From Toxonevra muliebris (taxonomy: Eukaryota > Arthropoda > Insecta > Diptera > Pallopteridae), in NCBI GenBank assembly GCA_963691655.1, contig OY829328.1, positions 28,229,890 through 28,293,889 on the forward strand: a stretch of DNA of 64,000 nt. The letters run 5' to 3'. Position 1 is the first letter of the stretch; each line of letters starts with the position of its first letter. Below the pieces are notes generated by a model that saw nothing but the letters and a program-made list of their open reading frames with translations, did no database searches and was not told the origin of the DNA. The position numbers and the translations under genes are program-made. Of the stretch, positions 44,716 to 57,436 are shown one piece after another.

Positions 44716-47637
44716 CAAACGCCTATGGCAGAAAGAACAATGTGTAGCGATTGAAAAATTTCATTTGCTTGTTATTTGCTTGTGTTTCGTTTAGTTTACA
44801 AGAAGTTTCACTTCTACCTTGTGTTCGTTAATACACAATTTAGTTTTTTTTTTTTTTTGTAATTGGAACTGGTCGCCAGTATAGCTTCCACTGTATTATA
44901 AATTCATATATTTATATCACTAATAAGTTTCAATTTCAAAATCACATCATTTAACTGGCATTAGCTTTAATTTTTTATTAAATGAAATGAATGTTTCAGT
45001 AGCATTGCAATTGTAATTTTAAAATAAATTAAACACACAATGCAATATTTAACTTAAATTCCAAATGCCAGCTGGTCACTAAGCAAAGTCTAGCTAAGAA
45101 ACCTGAGAGCCTCTGTTAAAAGCTCTCTTCTCAGACTGTATGACTATTGCGAAGGTTGATCCAATAGTTGCCCATATTTAATGTAATAAAACCAATTTTT
45201 CTTGCCAACACTATGTAAAGAAGGTATTCCATAGGTAATAGTATAAGGCCGATCAGTTTCTCGTTTTGGGACGTCCTGAGAAAATTTAAAGAAAAACCAT
45301 CATAATAAATCATTTACAACAACAACACCATATCTTCTAGTTTTAATACGAAAAACAACAAAATGTGGTGGGGGAGAACTACATCAAGTAGTGTTATCTT
45401 TACTGCGGTCTCCTCCTTGCTGTCGATTCTTCTCATTTTTGAACAATGTTTAAAGTTGTCAAGATGAAGTCTATAAATTTTTTGCTTTAAAAAACAATTC
45501 TGGTTAAATTCAGAAAAAACTTGTACTCTAATTTCCTTTGCTGATCACATATCAAAGTACACATTTATGTTGAAATGTACATATGTAAATATTTTTCAGT
45601 TATTTTGATTTGTTGTGTTTATGCTTGTTATAAAAGCAAAATTCATTTCATGAAGATTTCTATCTGCTCAATAGCTTACTTAGAATAATGTTTTTTATAC
45701 CCTACATACTTTGTGCACTGGGTATATTGCTTTTGATGGAGTAACGGTTGGTTGTAACGCACATAATTAGGTGTCGTAGGCAGGCGTGTACTCAAAGGGG
45801 ATTGAGGGTTTGCGAGATTTTATTTGGTCGAAAGAAATCCAATCAAAAACTTTCTCATACAACCTAGCTTATCGCTAGAGCCGAAATATTTTGGAGGAGG
45901 TTTCGCCAACTTTTTTCGTGAGGCACCTTAATGTAGATATATGTGCCCATATGTAGATACATATGTACATACGTCTATATTTGTAGATTTTAGATACGCG
46001 CATCTTTATTACAAATTGTTAAATTTTGGCTTTATTGGTTTTTTTTGACATTTTGTGTCTATTTTTTTTAGGTTTTTACCATTTCCGGTGCTACAGCAAC
46101 AGAAGCTAAAGCTGAAACAAATAGGAAAATCATGAAGCACAGCATGATTTCAAATTCATTAAAGCTTCATTTCCGGTTCAGTCATGCATGTTACGAACAT
46201 TGAACAACAACAATTTACAAATGATTTTCATTTCAATCGAAAGTTTCTCTACATTTGTTTTTTTTTAAATTTATTCATTCATTTTTTTATTTGTTCGTAA
46301 TTTTGCTTGTAAACTAAGCGGTTGCATGGTTGGCGGAGAAGGAGGTCGGGAAACGTGGGGATGAAGACCTTAAAGGACGAGTTCCCTTATTGTCTTTTTT
46401 CGACCACTGATATTTGATGACTAAGCATTGTACTTTTGTTCTGCAGTCTTCTATATACATATATACACACATGCAAGGCCGTATTTAGAGAGAGGTTTTG
46501 GCGGTTCTAACCCCCCTCCCCCCCCCCTCCCCCGAAATGTGGAAACTTTCTTCTATTTTTTTATATTAATTGCCAGTGGATGAAAAAAAAGTCAAAATAA
46601 AATCTATTGAACAGTTTTGAAATATTTTTTACTTCCATCGGTTTCTTTTTAAAAAGTCAAATATAAAAATATAAATTTGAAATCTTAGTTACACTATGCG
46701 ACCAGATCCGATTTATTTTCTTTGACATGAGGTTTGACTTTGGATACAAAAAGAGAAGGTGATGCTGATCAATTCTGCATTTATAGTTTTTCTAGGTCAG
46801 TAACTGTTTGATTTACAGTTTCGGGTTTAGGGCTCATTTGAAAGGGCATGATTCAGCCTATAATTTCTGAATTTCGAAGTTTGTAGCACGCCAGTGTTCA
46901 GCTCTCCAATTTTTAAAAATGGCCAAAAACTCAATTTTAGGGTTTTCCGTCCCATTTTTTCTAAAACAACGTGGCGTGATGGGAAATTTTTGACACCAGA
47001 TTCGTGTTCAGTATAAAAAATTCATTCAAAAACACTAGGAACCACTTTATTCGCAAAGCCCATGTAGGGCAGTAGTAGTGGATCAGCTCCAAAGTTTTAG
47101 GAAACAATCTTAAAATGTAATTAATACTTTAACCTATTATTGCTCAGAGCACCCCGACTCGGAAGACCTCTTTCAATGCAATAACTGCACGAATTTCGGG
47201 AATATAAGCCAATCTCATCCGGATTCCTTATCATGGCCCGAATTCCCATTGATAATCATTTGAAAAAAATTAGCCTCTGACTATATTTAGTTTTTTTTGG
47301 TAATTTTTTTGAGGTAGGGCTCATCGTCAGTAATGGCAAGTCAATGTCAATTTTCTTCGAATAAATCCCGGAATATTTTTCTCATCAAAATTTTTTATAA
47401 TGCGTTTATAGTACGACTCCCTCTCAAATGTCCAAAAACAAAGTAGATTTCACGCGATCTGTACAGCTTTTGGTTTCAAAATTTTAGAATGCCTTTGAAT
47501 TGCAATAAGGTAAACTGAATATGTCTTTTATGGATTTCAAACAGCATAGCTAAAAGAATTTTTTAAATTTATGGGAGGAATTTTTTGTTCCACTCGGTTT
47601 GAAATTCCACTTAAAAAATATGTCAAGTAATTATGTA
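44716..47637. other. No gene seen; isolated repeat ends
   Basis: TTTTTTATACCCTACATACT...GGGTATAT at 45690-45726 resembles a common fly repeat terminus. GGCCGTATTTAGAG followed by a C run at 46483-46535 resembles a hAT-type end. No partner was found for either. A T run lies near 44845-44859. Confidence 0.35.
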
Positions 47638-47645
47638 GTTCTTCA

Positions 47646-48453
47646 TAGTGTTGATTCGATACCCACCTAGTATCGATACTTTTACTCATTACTTGTATCG
47701 AATAAAAGTATCGATGCCACCGAAAATATGGAGAAAAATTATCGAATATGTACGTGTATCGAATACTCCTTTAAAGAGACAAATTACACTTTTTTGTTTA
47801 AGAGGCTTTCGAGGAACTCATTTAGGCCAGAACGGCAAATTGTGATACCACATGGTTGAACCTACAGTTTACACTACTCAACACGAGTTTTTCGCCAATA
47901 CATCATGGTTTTGAGATATTTCCACTGGAAACATCTGAATCATATAGAAATGACGTTAACTTAAGTATACGATATTTATTATGTTTAGATGGAAATCGCT
48001 AGAAAATTTAGAATAGTAGGAAAACTAATCAACAGATTATAGCTTGTTAAAAATATTTTATTTGAATGAAAAGGTTTCAGTAAACATTATGTTCTACATG
48101 CATGGCAGGCAATATTTTCTAGAACTTCAATACTGTACTGCAATATTTTCGTACATTGGAATATTGCAATATGAATTGAAATATTTTGAATATGAATATT
48201 GAATAATTCTGCAGTAATATTTTGAAATATATTATTAATTGCTGTAATATATTGCAATACGACTTACAATCATAAATATTGTATAGAAATATTTCAGTTT
48301 TATAAACCAATGTTTTCCAAAAGTATCGAGTTTTCGATACTGACCTTTTTTTTGTCGATACCAAGTAAAATACTTATGGCATGGCATCGAGTAAAAAAAT
48401 TACTTGAATCGAATGAAAAGTATCGAGTATTTACTCGTATCGGATCATCACTA
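47646..48453. mobile_element. hAT-type MITE, TAGTGTTGATTCGATAC ends
   Basis: The right end is the inverse, GTATCGGATCATCACTA, with a few differences. The flanks GTTCTTCA (47638-47645) and GCTCTTCA (48454-48461) match at 7 of 8. Inside the ends GTATCGA-type motifs repeat in both directions. The centre is a run of AATATT palindromic words. 808 bp, no gene. Confidence 0.85.
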
Positions 48454-48639
48454 GCTCTTCATTAGGCATTTAATCTATATTTTTCCATTTGAAATTTGTA
48501 ATAAATTTTGAAGAATTCGAATGTTTGTGTGGATAATTAATATAAGGTTTAAATCAACCAAAAAGCTATTATAATAAATGTTGTAAACTACGGGTCAAAA
48601 AACCATAAAACAGAATTTTTCGCAATTGTTTTTTTTTTC

Positions 48640-49062
48640 ACTTTACATTAATCCGGATGCACACCAAAAGTTAAAGTAAAAGGTTTTATATACAGAGCGC
48701 GTAAATCTTATCTATTATAAGAAGAATACGATATCCATTAAAATTTTTGGACCTTCCTGTAAAAATTTCGTACAGCAAATTGTCACAAACTTAGTCGGTT
48801 TTAGGGGATCAAAGAGGGATCTCTCGATTCCAAGATAACAAAACACGACTCGCATTTTGGTTTCCATACTATGATTGCAAAAGTCCGCCACTTTAGTAAA
48901 ATAAATATAAATTTACTATGTTATCTCCTGAATCTTATCAATAATTTTTCAGTTTTTATTTTATATTTGATAAAACTATCAGTCCCGAGGTTAATCCCGG
49001 GATTAAAATTTGAATCTTGAAAATCCCGAATCCCGAAAAGCCGATCCCGAACGACATTCTTA
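48640..49062. repeat. Incomplete relative of the 34534-35318 element
   Basis: ACAGAGCGCGTAAATCTTATCTAT and the following 90 bp resemble 35052-35145. The right part (CATACTATGATTGCAAAAGT, TCCCGGGATT, ACGACATTCTTA) is the inverse of the left part of that element. No matching left end was found. It is a truncated or rearranged copy. Confidence 0.6.
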
Positions 49063-49085
49063 ATGAATAAATAATACATATCACT

Positions 49086-49468
49086 AGTTTGCTGCAAGAC
49101 TGTCAGAATCCAAAAAAAAAAAAAATAATTCGGGTTAAGTATGCAGAACTAACTGTTATTTAATGCTTTACCTTCTGTAAAAAAATCATAACGGTATCTT
49201 ATAAACTCTTCTCTTGAGCTGATTTTAAGTCATTATAGCATTCTACGGAGAGGTAGATCATTGAAAACTTAAATGCCATTTTCTCAAAAAAAAGGAGAAA
49301 GGTCTTGAGTTAAGTATGCAGAAATAACTGTTATTTAATCCTTTATCTTGTGTAAACAAATCATAACGGTATCGTTGTGTGTTCTACCGAGTGTAAATTC
49401 ACTGACATCCTTAAGCGCGTTTTTCTCGTCTATTGCATTTTTGACTTATGACAGTCTTACAGCAAACT
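49086..49468. mobile_element. MITE with AGTTTGCTGCAAGACTGTCA ends
   Basis: The right end is TGACAGTCTTACAGCAAACT, inverse with one difference. Inside, about 75 bp (GTTAAGTATGCAGAACTAAC...ATCATAACGGTATC) occurs twice in the same direction, at 49133-49195 and 49314-49374. No gene. Confidence 0.75.
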
Positions 49469-49474
49469 GGCGAC

Positions 49475-50390
49475 AGATAGGTAAATAGACTGACAGATAC
49501 ATTTGTATAAACATATAAATTTTGTTAGCTGGCGTATTTTTGCAACTGACTTTTTTGTTCTAATTTTCTTATGCTGAATTTGTGAAAAGCTCTCAAATTT
49601 GCGTTTGTCTATGCTATACTATCATTTATTTTTCTGAATTTTTATCTGCCTCTGACCGAGCAAATTTGCGGTTCTATTTTACAATTTGATTCAATTTAAA
49701 GTTTACTTTTGCCAAAGCAAATTCTTTGTTTACTTTACTTTGATTTTGTTGTTTTTGCTTTTATTACTTTTGACTCCTAATAAAATGAGGTCACAGCAGT
49801 TTTTGCTGAAAAAAATATATACCTACTTTTAATTTCTGTTTGTATAATATTTAAAAAAGAAATTGTATTCAGCTGTAGACATCATATTAGTACGAAGCCA
49901 GGGTGAGCATAGAATGAAACTGAATTAATCTGAAAGGGTCTCAGACCCTTTTGATCTAAACGTCAAGAAGTACGTTTACGAGAGAAGATTTTTTTGTAGC
50001 TGTCATGCTGCAAGATATCAATAGCGTACGTCAAATTAGTCTTCTCTGTGTCGCAGTAACCGTTATTTTTGAGCCATAAAATTCTGCCGGTTGATGCGTG
50101 GTATACAGGAGGATCGCTTTGCATACCATATTATTATATTACACTGTACAACAATTTGACGCTTCATAAAATAAAATGTCGAATGGATAAACTTTTAAAG
50201 GTAATTTTAAAAGTCGCTGAATCCGACTCTGTACCACGTTTTTTCCATTACGTCTGAGATACCCGGTATGGGGGCTGAAACCCATAATTTTGGTATGAGC
50301 TGGACCAATATAAATTTTTTTTTATTTTACCTTGTACATGTATCATAGCTAAGAGAAAGTTATTTATCATGGAAGGAAGGAAAAAAATTA
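49475..50390. other. No gene seen
   Basis: The frame at 50069-50257 is uninformative. Sequence at 50135-50175 (CACTGTACAACAATTT) recalls 5188-5203 (CACTGTGCAACAATTT), possibly a shared ancient repeat. Confidence 0.35.
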
Positions 50391-50394
50391 CTTA

Positions 50395-50625
50395 GATTGT
50401 TATACTCCTGATCCCCATTACCCACCCTTTTGGGTGTTATATGAAGCTACTATTCGATTTATGAATATACCGGGCAAACGAACGCTAAACCATCCACCTA
50501 ATCATTAACTAAACCAAAACCTAATCATTAGGTTTTGGTGAAAAATCTTCCCCATCGAAAAGTAGTTGGGGTCAACCAAGGTCAAAATTACCTAGGTCCA
50601 ACTTTTTTAAAGAAATTAATACTTG
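50395..50625 (+). repeat. Dispersed repeat C, copy 2, with short palindrome
   Basis: Inverse orientation to 11500-11700. It contains a perfect palindrome at 50513-50539, with 13-bp arms (ACCAAAACCTAAT) and one central base, absent from copy 1. Confidence 0.7.
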
Positions 50626-50629
50626 AAAA

Positions 50630-51673
50630 AAAAAAATGTTTTTGTATAATTTCTTTGTACTGGTTTGATTGTTGGAAAAGATAATGAACATTCTTCAGAA
50701 AAAATATTCTAAATCAAAAAATAGTTGAAGTCATCGAAAGTCGAAACTGTATAAATTAATCTGTGGTTAAATAAAATCTTTTTTTGCTGTTATACCTTTA
50801 TATAGGATTTACCGTTGAAAAAAGCAATAAATAGTCTGGGAGGAAAAAATGTAATTGGGGTCAGCCAAGGTCTTTTTCGTTAACATATACAACAATTATG
50901 AAATAAAAATCAAAAGAAAAGTAAAATAACTCAAATATTTATTAAAAACTAACTATTCAAATTAGCTAACTAACTCCGAAAACCAAAAAATATGCCAGAA
51001 AAATTTAAAGTTTTGTTGCTATTTAATAATATTTATTTACATTCCTACATGCATACATAATAATAACAGCCCAAAGGTTTTTAAGACAAGTACTTCAAAA
51101 ATGAAGTGCCTAAAAAGTGCTTGCAAGTGCACCATTTCAACCGGAAATTGCAAAGCAACCATGCGAACAACAAATTAAGTTTCCTATCGAGTAAAATAAA
51201 CGAGTATCGTTAGCGAAACGCTACGAACGATTGACTGAGTGTTAGTTTTCACGCAACCGCGAAGTAAAATAGTTGTGGAGTTTCACGAAAAGTGTGTGCG
51301 TTCTATTTTACATATTTTTTTCAATTGTTTTATAAAAAATAAATAAAATGTACTATAATATATATATATAATTAAATATGTATACATATGGGACATTCTC
51401 TGAACTTAGTAAGTCTGTTTCCTTTGTGGGGCTTAATTAGAGTGAAAAAAATTAATAATGAAGAATAATTTTGCTGATGACTTGGAACACGCGAGATATG
51501 AAGAAAGTTGTTTGGGATTTTTCTTTGTTTGAGGTTAGGGACGACATGTAACATTTCCCAGAGAATGTCCCATATATTTTTGGTTTCAAGAAAAACAAAA
51601 GAAAAGATTAAAATAAAATGTCTCAGAAATAAAAAAATAAGAACGCATTAAACTCCAGTTATAAAAGTGCTTC
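50630..51673. other. No gene seen
   Basis: AT-rich with a TA run near 51360. The GGGACATTCTCTG at 51390 is mirrored by CAGAGAATGTCCC at 51560, so 51390-51572 may be a small TIR relic; the minus frame 51372-51554 lies inside it. Confidence 0.35.
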
Positions 51674-51681
51674 ATTTCTAT

Positions 51682-52774
51682 TAGTGTCCGACCGAAGGAC
51701 CGAAGCCGAACTTCGGCCATTCATCTAACCTTAGGCCGAAGACCGAAGGATTTTTAAAATATAAAAAATAAAAATCTGAAAGTAAATTTTTGCTACCTAT
51801 GTATTTTCAAATAAATACAGAAAAATATAAATAGTAGATACTCCAAATGAAAAGCTGGCCAGTAACACTAAATAACTGTTCACTGTCGAAGGAGCTGACA
51901 AGTATTATTTATTTCAAGAATTATTTAAAAATTCGTTTACATCAAAATATACAGTTACATCGACTATATATCTGTAGAACGACTGCCGTTCAACGACACC
52001 TATGCCAAAAAAAAGTTTGCCGATGGCTGCCATGATTCTGCTTATCTAAAATCAAAGATTGAATCAGCGTATTAATCGATAGACCTGTAGCCGGAACCAG
52101 AATTAACCCTCTAGTTCCCAAATTTTTGATTTAAAAAAAATTGGGATTGATAAATTTTGATGTAAAAAGCATAAATCTGATCTCAAAGCCCTAAAAAAAT
52201 TTAATGGGCGTGATTTTATGAAGCCGGAAAAGTTTAATGCCTAAAAGTATTTGCTGTTGAATAAACTTTTTATAAATTTTTTTAAATAACTAAAAATTTT
52301 GTATAAAAAATTTAAATTCCTAGCTACTCACAGCTAATTTTTTTATCTGGCTAGTATGACGGGAAGTATTTTATTTATTTTTTTTTGTTTTTATCTCAAA
52401 TTCAAACAAAATATTTAATTTTGCTATTTTTGACAAATTTTGACTTACACATATATTCTAAAACGATTTTAGCCAAAACAATTATCAATTTTTTTGACCT
52501 CCTTGAAAGCAAAAAAAAAAAGTGAAGCGCGTGTAATTGAAAATGTCGCCTTCTCTAACAGTTCACGCTTCTTTTCAATACGCTTCAAGTCTTCCTTAAA
52601 AAGTAAAAAAGTTTGGCTTGCTTCTGCTGCCTCTAATTGTATTAGAAAGATATAATTAGAAATTGTAATATAAAATACTTCGGCCAAAACTTCGGCCATT
52701 TTTTGCCGAAGCCGAAGGTGCAATTTCAGGCCAAATAGCCGAAGAACCGAAGCCGAATATTGGGTCGGGCACTA
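51682..52774. mobile_element. hAT-type element, TAGTGTCCGA ends and CCGAAG repeats
   Basis: TAGTGTCCGACCGAAG at the left is mirrored by a TCGGGCACTA end. The flanks are ATTTCTAT (51674-51681) and ATCTCTAT (52775-52782), 7 of 8. Dense CCGAAG/CTTCGG motifs occupy about 75 bp at the left end and about 90 bp at the right. The minus frame 52469-52723 overlaps the right end and has no transposase motif. Same termini as 35392-35679. Confidence 0.85.
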
Positions 52775-52782
52775 ATCTCTAT

Positions 52783-53294
52783 TGCTAGTAAGTCAATGGG
52801 CACTTTTCTTGGTACGACGCAAATGGCGTCGTCCGACACCGTATGATTTGCGTCCGCCCAAATGGGTGCTGCATAAAGTACTGCACTAAATAATCGCTTG
52901 TCTCCTAGAACATATAATGTTAAAATTTATATGGAAAATATGTGTTTGTTAAGCGCTATTCTAGTGCTTCAATTTACCGCTGGAAATATAAAAAAAAATA
53001 TTTGTATACACAAACAATTTAACATAGATATGCATTGTACATATGAGCATAAAAACAAAAAATAAATTCACCCATGAAGCGAAAGATATTAAAATAACAA
53101 GTTAAAGAAATGTTAGGGACTGTGCCGAAGTTTTAATGCACTACTTCTGTTCGGCTGTCTCTCTTATTTAAAGCGCAATGTCGACTTGGAAATTTTTAAA
53201 ACATTATATTTTTTTTATATTACCGTTTTTTAAAGAATAAAACAAATATATCATTTTAATAATGTATTCTGAAATTTTACACTGCCGCAAATTT
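52783..53294. other. No gene seen
   Basis: AT-rich flank. Confidence 0.4.
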
Positions 53295-53299
53295 ACATT

Positions 53300-53335
53300 T
53301 GGGTCAGAATTTGTGAAATCAATCACTGGAAATTA
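53300..53335 (+). repeat. Inverted repeat arm (pairs with 55303-55338)
   Basis: GGGTCAGAATTTGTGAAATC plus AATCACTGGAAATTA occurs in inverse at 55303-55338 with one base difference over 35 bp. The flanks diverge at once. Both copies read WVRI(C/R)EINHWKL in the same relative frame. Confidence 0.75.
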
Positions 53336-53341
53336 TTTTTT

Positions 53342-55300
53342 CTCAAATTTTAATGTAAATATGAAAAGTTAGTAACTTCTTATAAAAAAACATGATTCCC
53401 AAATTTTTAGCTCATAAAATTTTTTTTTTACAACTTCTTGACATAAACCATTTTAGGAATTTTTTTTTCAATTTGATGTATTTTAGGATCTGCTCAACCA
53501 AATTTATGGAAATTTTCAGAATTACTTCTTTTTTAGTGATAGTTTATGAAAAATCTTTTTCGATCGCCAAATAACGGTAATTTGTTTATTTATAAGTAAT
53601 TGTTTATTACAATTAGCAAGTAAACATTGTTCTGGAGCATGAAAAAATCTGAAAAAAATCATCAACATTGCTAGTACTGTTTTAAAAAATATGTGCAAAT
53701 TTCAAAGTGTGTCCATTTTTTGTTTAGAAGTTATGATTTTTTACCACGTTTATATCAACTCGCTTTCAATGGTGTCTGTCTGTCTGTCAGTCTGTTCGGT
53801 ACAAATTTTGCAATCGATATTAAACTAACTTCCCGATGAGCTAGAGACTTGAAATTTTAAATATAGTTCAGAACTTGAAGACAATGCAATATGAAGTATT
53901 TAAAATATATATAAATATAATAATATTTAAAATATTAGCATCGGAAGTTTTTCCATTTTTTTCATAGATCAAAGCATTTAATTCATCGTTATTAAAATCA
54001 TTGCTTTAGCGGGAGTAGAATATATGTATATGTGTATACATACACAAATTCAAAGACAAATGAGAGAGAGAACAAAAACAAACAATTACGAACTTTTCTT
54101 TTCGTTTTGTTTTGTTCCGCTTACAAAGAGTATAGATTGTAAAGAGATCGCAATTTGCTCTTGCTGGAATCGAAACAAAAATCGTAGAAACAGCAGCGAG
54201 GTACAATACCGATGGTGTGACAGCGACGGTTGACAACACATCCAGCAGACAAAAATGTATGAATGGATGAGTTTGACGTGTTTGATGAAATAAATATTTA
54301 ACATTTCTTTTAGCAAATAACTTTCCAAATTTACAGCATTTATATATTCTTTATATACAAATATGTAAACGTTTCTACTGATTTCATGAAATCAAAATGC
54401 GAAGAAATATTATCACTATTTTCAACATTGTACCTAAATATATGTATGTAAATAAGTATATTTAGCTAAAATGTTAGAACTTTTCATATTTTATATTTTA
54501 ATATATAAATAAATTACTCTTTTTGTACATTTTTACATCCATAACAACAAATCTTCTTCTTACTATGTATTTGGCAAATGCCTTTATTTCATTTCTGTTT
54601 CAAAATGTAGAATCACAACGAGGTGCAATGTAAAAACAGTATTTATTGAGTACCCATTTATGTGAGAAGATATAATTTGAATTCTGTTATATTTAATGAA
54701 TAGGGATATTCGCAATCTGGGGAAAATGATCTTGCACGAGTCCAATAATTAATTGTGACATTGCTTAGACAATTGGTTTTGATTCAATGTGTCAACAATT
54801 TTAAATTCTAATTGAGTTCAAGTGACTTCAAAACCTCAATTGACTTCAAGTCACTCCAATTTAGTGCAAATTGTCGGTTATTAACCATGACTTCAAGGTA
54901 TTGCAATTAAATTGAATGCATTCTTTTACAGCTCTGGTCTTTACTTAAGATCGATTGCGAAATTTCACACACACAAGACTAAAAAGTAAAAAATAATAAT
55001 TTAAATAAAAAATATTTTTAATATACCACGTTTTTAAAATGGACTAAAAAGTATAAAATAATTTCTCCTAACCCCACACAGATTCACAACCACTTATAGA
55101 TTCCTTATCGCATACAGATTGTCTTGAAAATTTGTAACTGTGAGTTTTAGTAGGACGAAAATACTTGTATGATTTAAAACGAAAAACGTCATTATTATTT
55201 GTATTTAATAATTTTTTTGGTTGGAAGCAATTATTATTCAAAATACATTTTTTCTTCGACTTTTTTTTTTTAGAAAATTTAAGTTTTTGCAAAAAGTTGT
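53342..55300. other. No gene seen between the inverted arms
   Basis: Contains a GTCT microsatellite (53775-53792) and AT-rich sequence. The frames at 54006-54328 on both strands show no motif. Confidence 0.35.
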
Positions 55301-55302
55301 GT

Positions 55303-55338
55303 AATTTCCAGTGATTGATTTCACGAATTCTGACCCAT
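55303..55338 (-). repeat. Inverted repeat arm (pairs with 53300-53335)
   Basis: See the partner. The minus frame 55068-55358 starts inside this arm; its remainder is lysine/asparagine-rich without known motif. Confidence 0.75.
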
Positions 55339-55389
55339 TTATATGATTGTTGATTCAAAGTCGAACAAATATCAGAGTTCTAACAAAAA

Positions 55390-57100
55390 CCTTTACAAGG
55401 CATCAGTGCTTGGTTAACTTTGCCTTGGAGAAGATGATACCTCTATTTTCTTTTAACCTAATGTAAAAATGCGCTCAAAGAGAAAGGAACAATTTTCGAG
55501 TTTAAACTGTTTACTTTACAGTTTCGCAAAATCATTCTTGATCTATTGACACATTTTTTTGTCTCTTCGCTTTTAAAATAACATTTGTTTTTTAGTGCAA
55601 ATCAGTTTATTACATTAGTTAATACTAGCTAATCAATTCACCCGGATACCCAAGTGAAGTGCGGCGCCTTATAAGCTAATGTGGTTTAGTATTTATCTTT
55701 TTCGTAAAAGTTTATTGCCACATTTGTTGCAAGTGTTGACGTAAGACGTGTAACCATTTTTGTACAGATCACACACTGCAACCAGTCACGTTTTTTTTAG
55801 AGAATCGCCACAACAAGCCTTTATGGTTTTTTTTTTCGAAGTTTTTCTGCCCATATTACCTATTTTCACACTAAATATCATCACTTCAAAAAAAATTTAA
55901 ATTTGTATTTACTCAAAAATTTTATTTCTAATCTTTACTTTTCTTTTCTGTGCTTAGGCTGTAAAAATAATTCAAATCTTACCGACTAATTTCGATGCTT
56001 AAATGTAAAATTTTGGGTTTTCCAAAACTAATGAAATACCATCAACTTAGCGAACTTTGTTAGTAAGTCCACTTCTAATAGCAGAAGGAGGAGGTTTTAT
56101 CCTCAAGATGCTCAATACAAATAACCGATACTAGATAAAAACCAAAATACCCAATACACAGACTAGGGTATATATTTTTCAATAAAATTGTATTTTATTT
56201 AAATTGGCCTTTCGCAATTTTCTTTAAACTGTTCTTGTTTCAACTGCTATTTTTTTAAACATGTGTAACTATCAATATCTATTGATTTTTATCTATAAGA
56301 TGCAAACATATTAATATGTGCATGTTGAGTAGCATTTGGGCTTCATCGGCAATACAGACACAGATACATACTTAAAAATACAATGCATACACCCATTGAT
56401 ATAAACACTTATGCACCTATTCAATGTTATGAAAATGGATATGTATATATTTTCTATTATGCCCCATTCTCTTGTTCACTTATAAATATGTATGTATGTA
56501 TGTATGTTTCTATATTATATGTTTATGTTTCTGTTGCCCTCAAGTTACGTTTTACATTTTGAAAAAGCTTGTTATATTTTTATTTCAATTGTTTTTATAA
56601 CCATTCAATTGCAAATTGATTGACTTGGTTTTCTTTCTTAGAAATTACATAAATACTTCATATACATATATGTAAATATGTTTCGGTGGATGATTATTTA
56701 TGTATGTATTAGAGTGCTTCTTAGGCATATGGGAGAAATTTTTTATATTTCGTTTTTACTCTACGCCCCTAATACTGTACCTTTATATGAAAAATGTAAA
56801 TTGTGTAAGTTTCAGGCAAAAATATTTATATGAAGTTATATATAAACAGGTTAATGAACAAATGTAGTCATCACAACAACAATGTATACAGAGACGGGCA
56901 AATCAGACGGCCGTTTCGGAATCCGCCACAATTCCTCATCAGTGATCTTAGTGCTAGTTCTTAATCTTTCAGTATCCTATATAAGCTACTAATATTTGAA
57001 ATCATAACCCAGAATTACGGATTTAATTCCAAATATCTTCACTGAATAGAGATATTGGTCTCTATTCAATCAACAAAACCAAATCCGATTGTCTCTTAAT
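55390..57100. other. No gene seen; TATG microsatellite near 56490
   Basis: AT-rich. A minus-strand stretch near 55715-55800 reads NTCNKCGNKLLRK, faintly zinc-ribbon-like, but is too short and broken to call. Confidence 0.3.
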
Positions 57101-57436
57101 TTACGCCCCGCATCTAGTACCTTCATGCACGCGACGTCGGCAGCGGGCATCTGAAGTGCACATCCCTACGCTAGTGTATGTCTCTATAGGCAGGAAGTTC
57201 ACGAGCGCAACTGAAACTACTGGATCGTATTCAACAGCGGTAAAGCTAATAAAGAGACAGTAGCTCTCCAGCTCTATTGACATCTTAGAGCATCGTACTA
57301 TAGTAACGTAGCCTGCAAAATTTTTCCTAGCGTTTATAACCTTTCCAAATTCAAAATGATTCTTACCGATACTTTTTTTATTCAATTTCCCCTCATTTCT
57401 ATTCTCATACCTATCAATCTGAATAATACTTAGCAT
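57101..57436 (-). other. Unassigned 111-codon open frame
   Basis: A minus-strand frame from an ATG at 57436 contains GYVTIVRCSKMSIELESYCL and VVSVALVNFLPIE, and ends in a Cys/Arg-rich tail. Its 3' half is clearly less AT-rich than the region. I recognise no family. It could be coding sequence of an unlisted element or a chance frame. Confidence 0.3.

Noticed and set aside
54006..54328. Open frames on both strands near 54.0-54.3 kb
   Set aside because: Mutually overlapping, no motifs, microsatellite-like flanks.
55700..55860. Zinc-ribbon-like NTCNKCGNK on the minus strand
   Set aside because: Too short, interrupted and without neighbouring family sequence.
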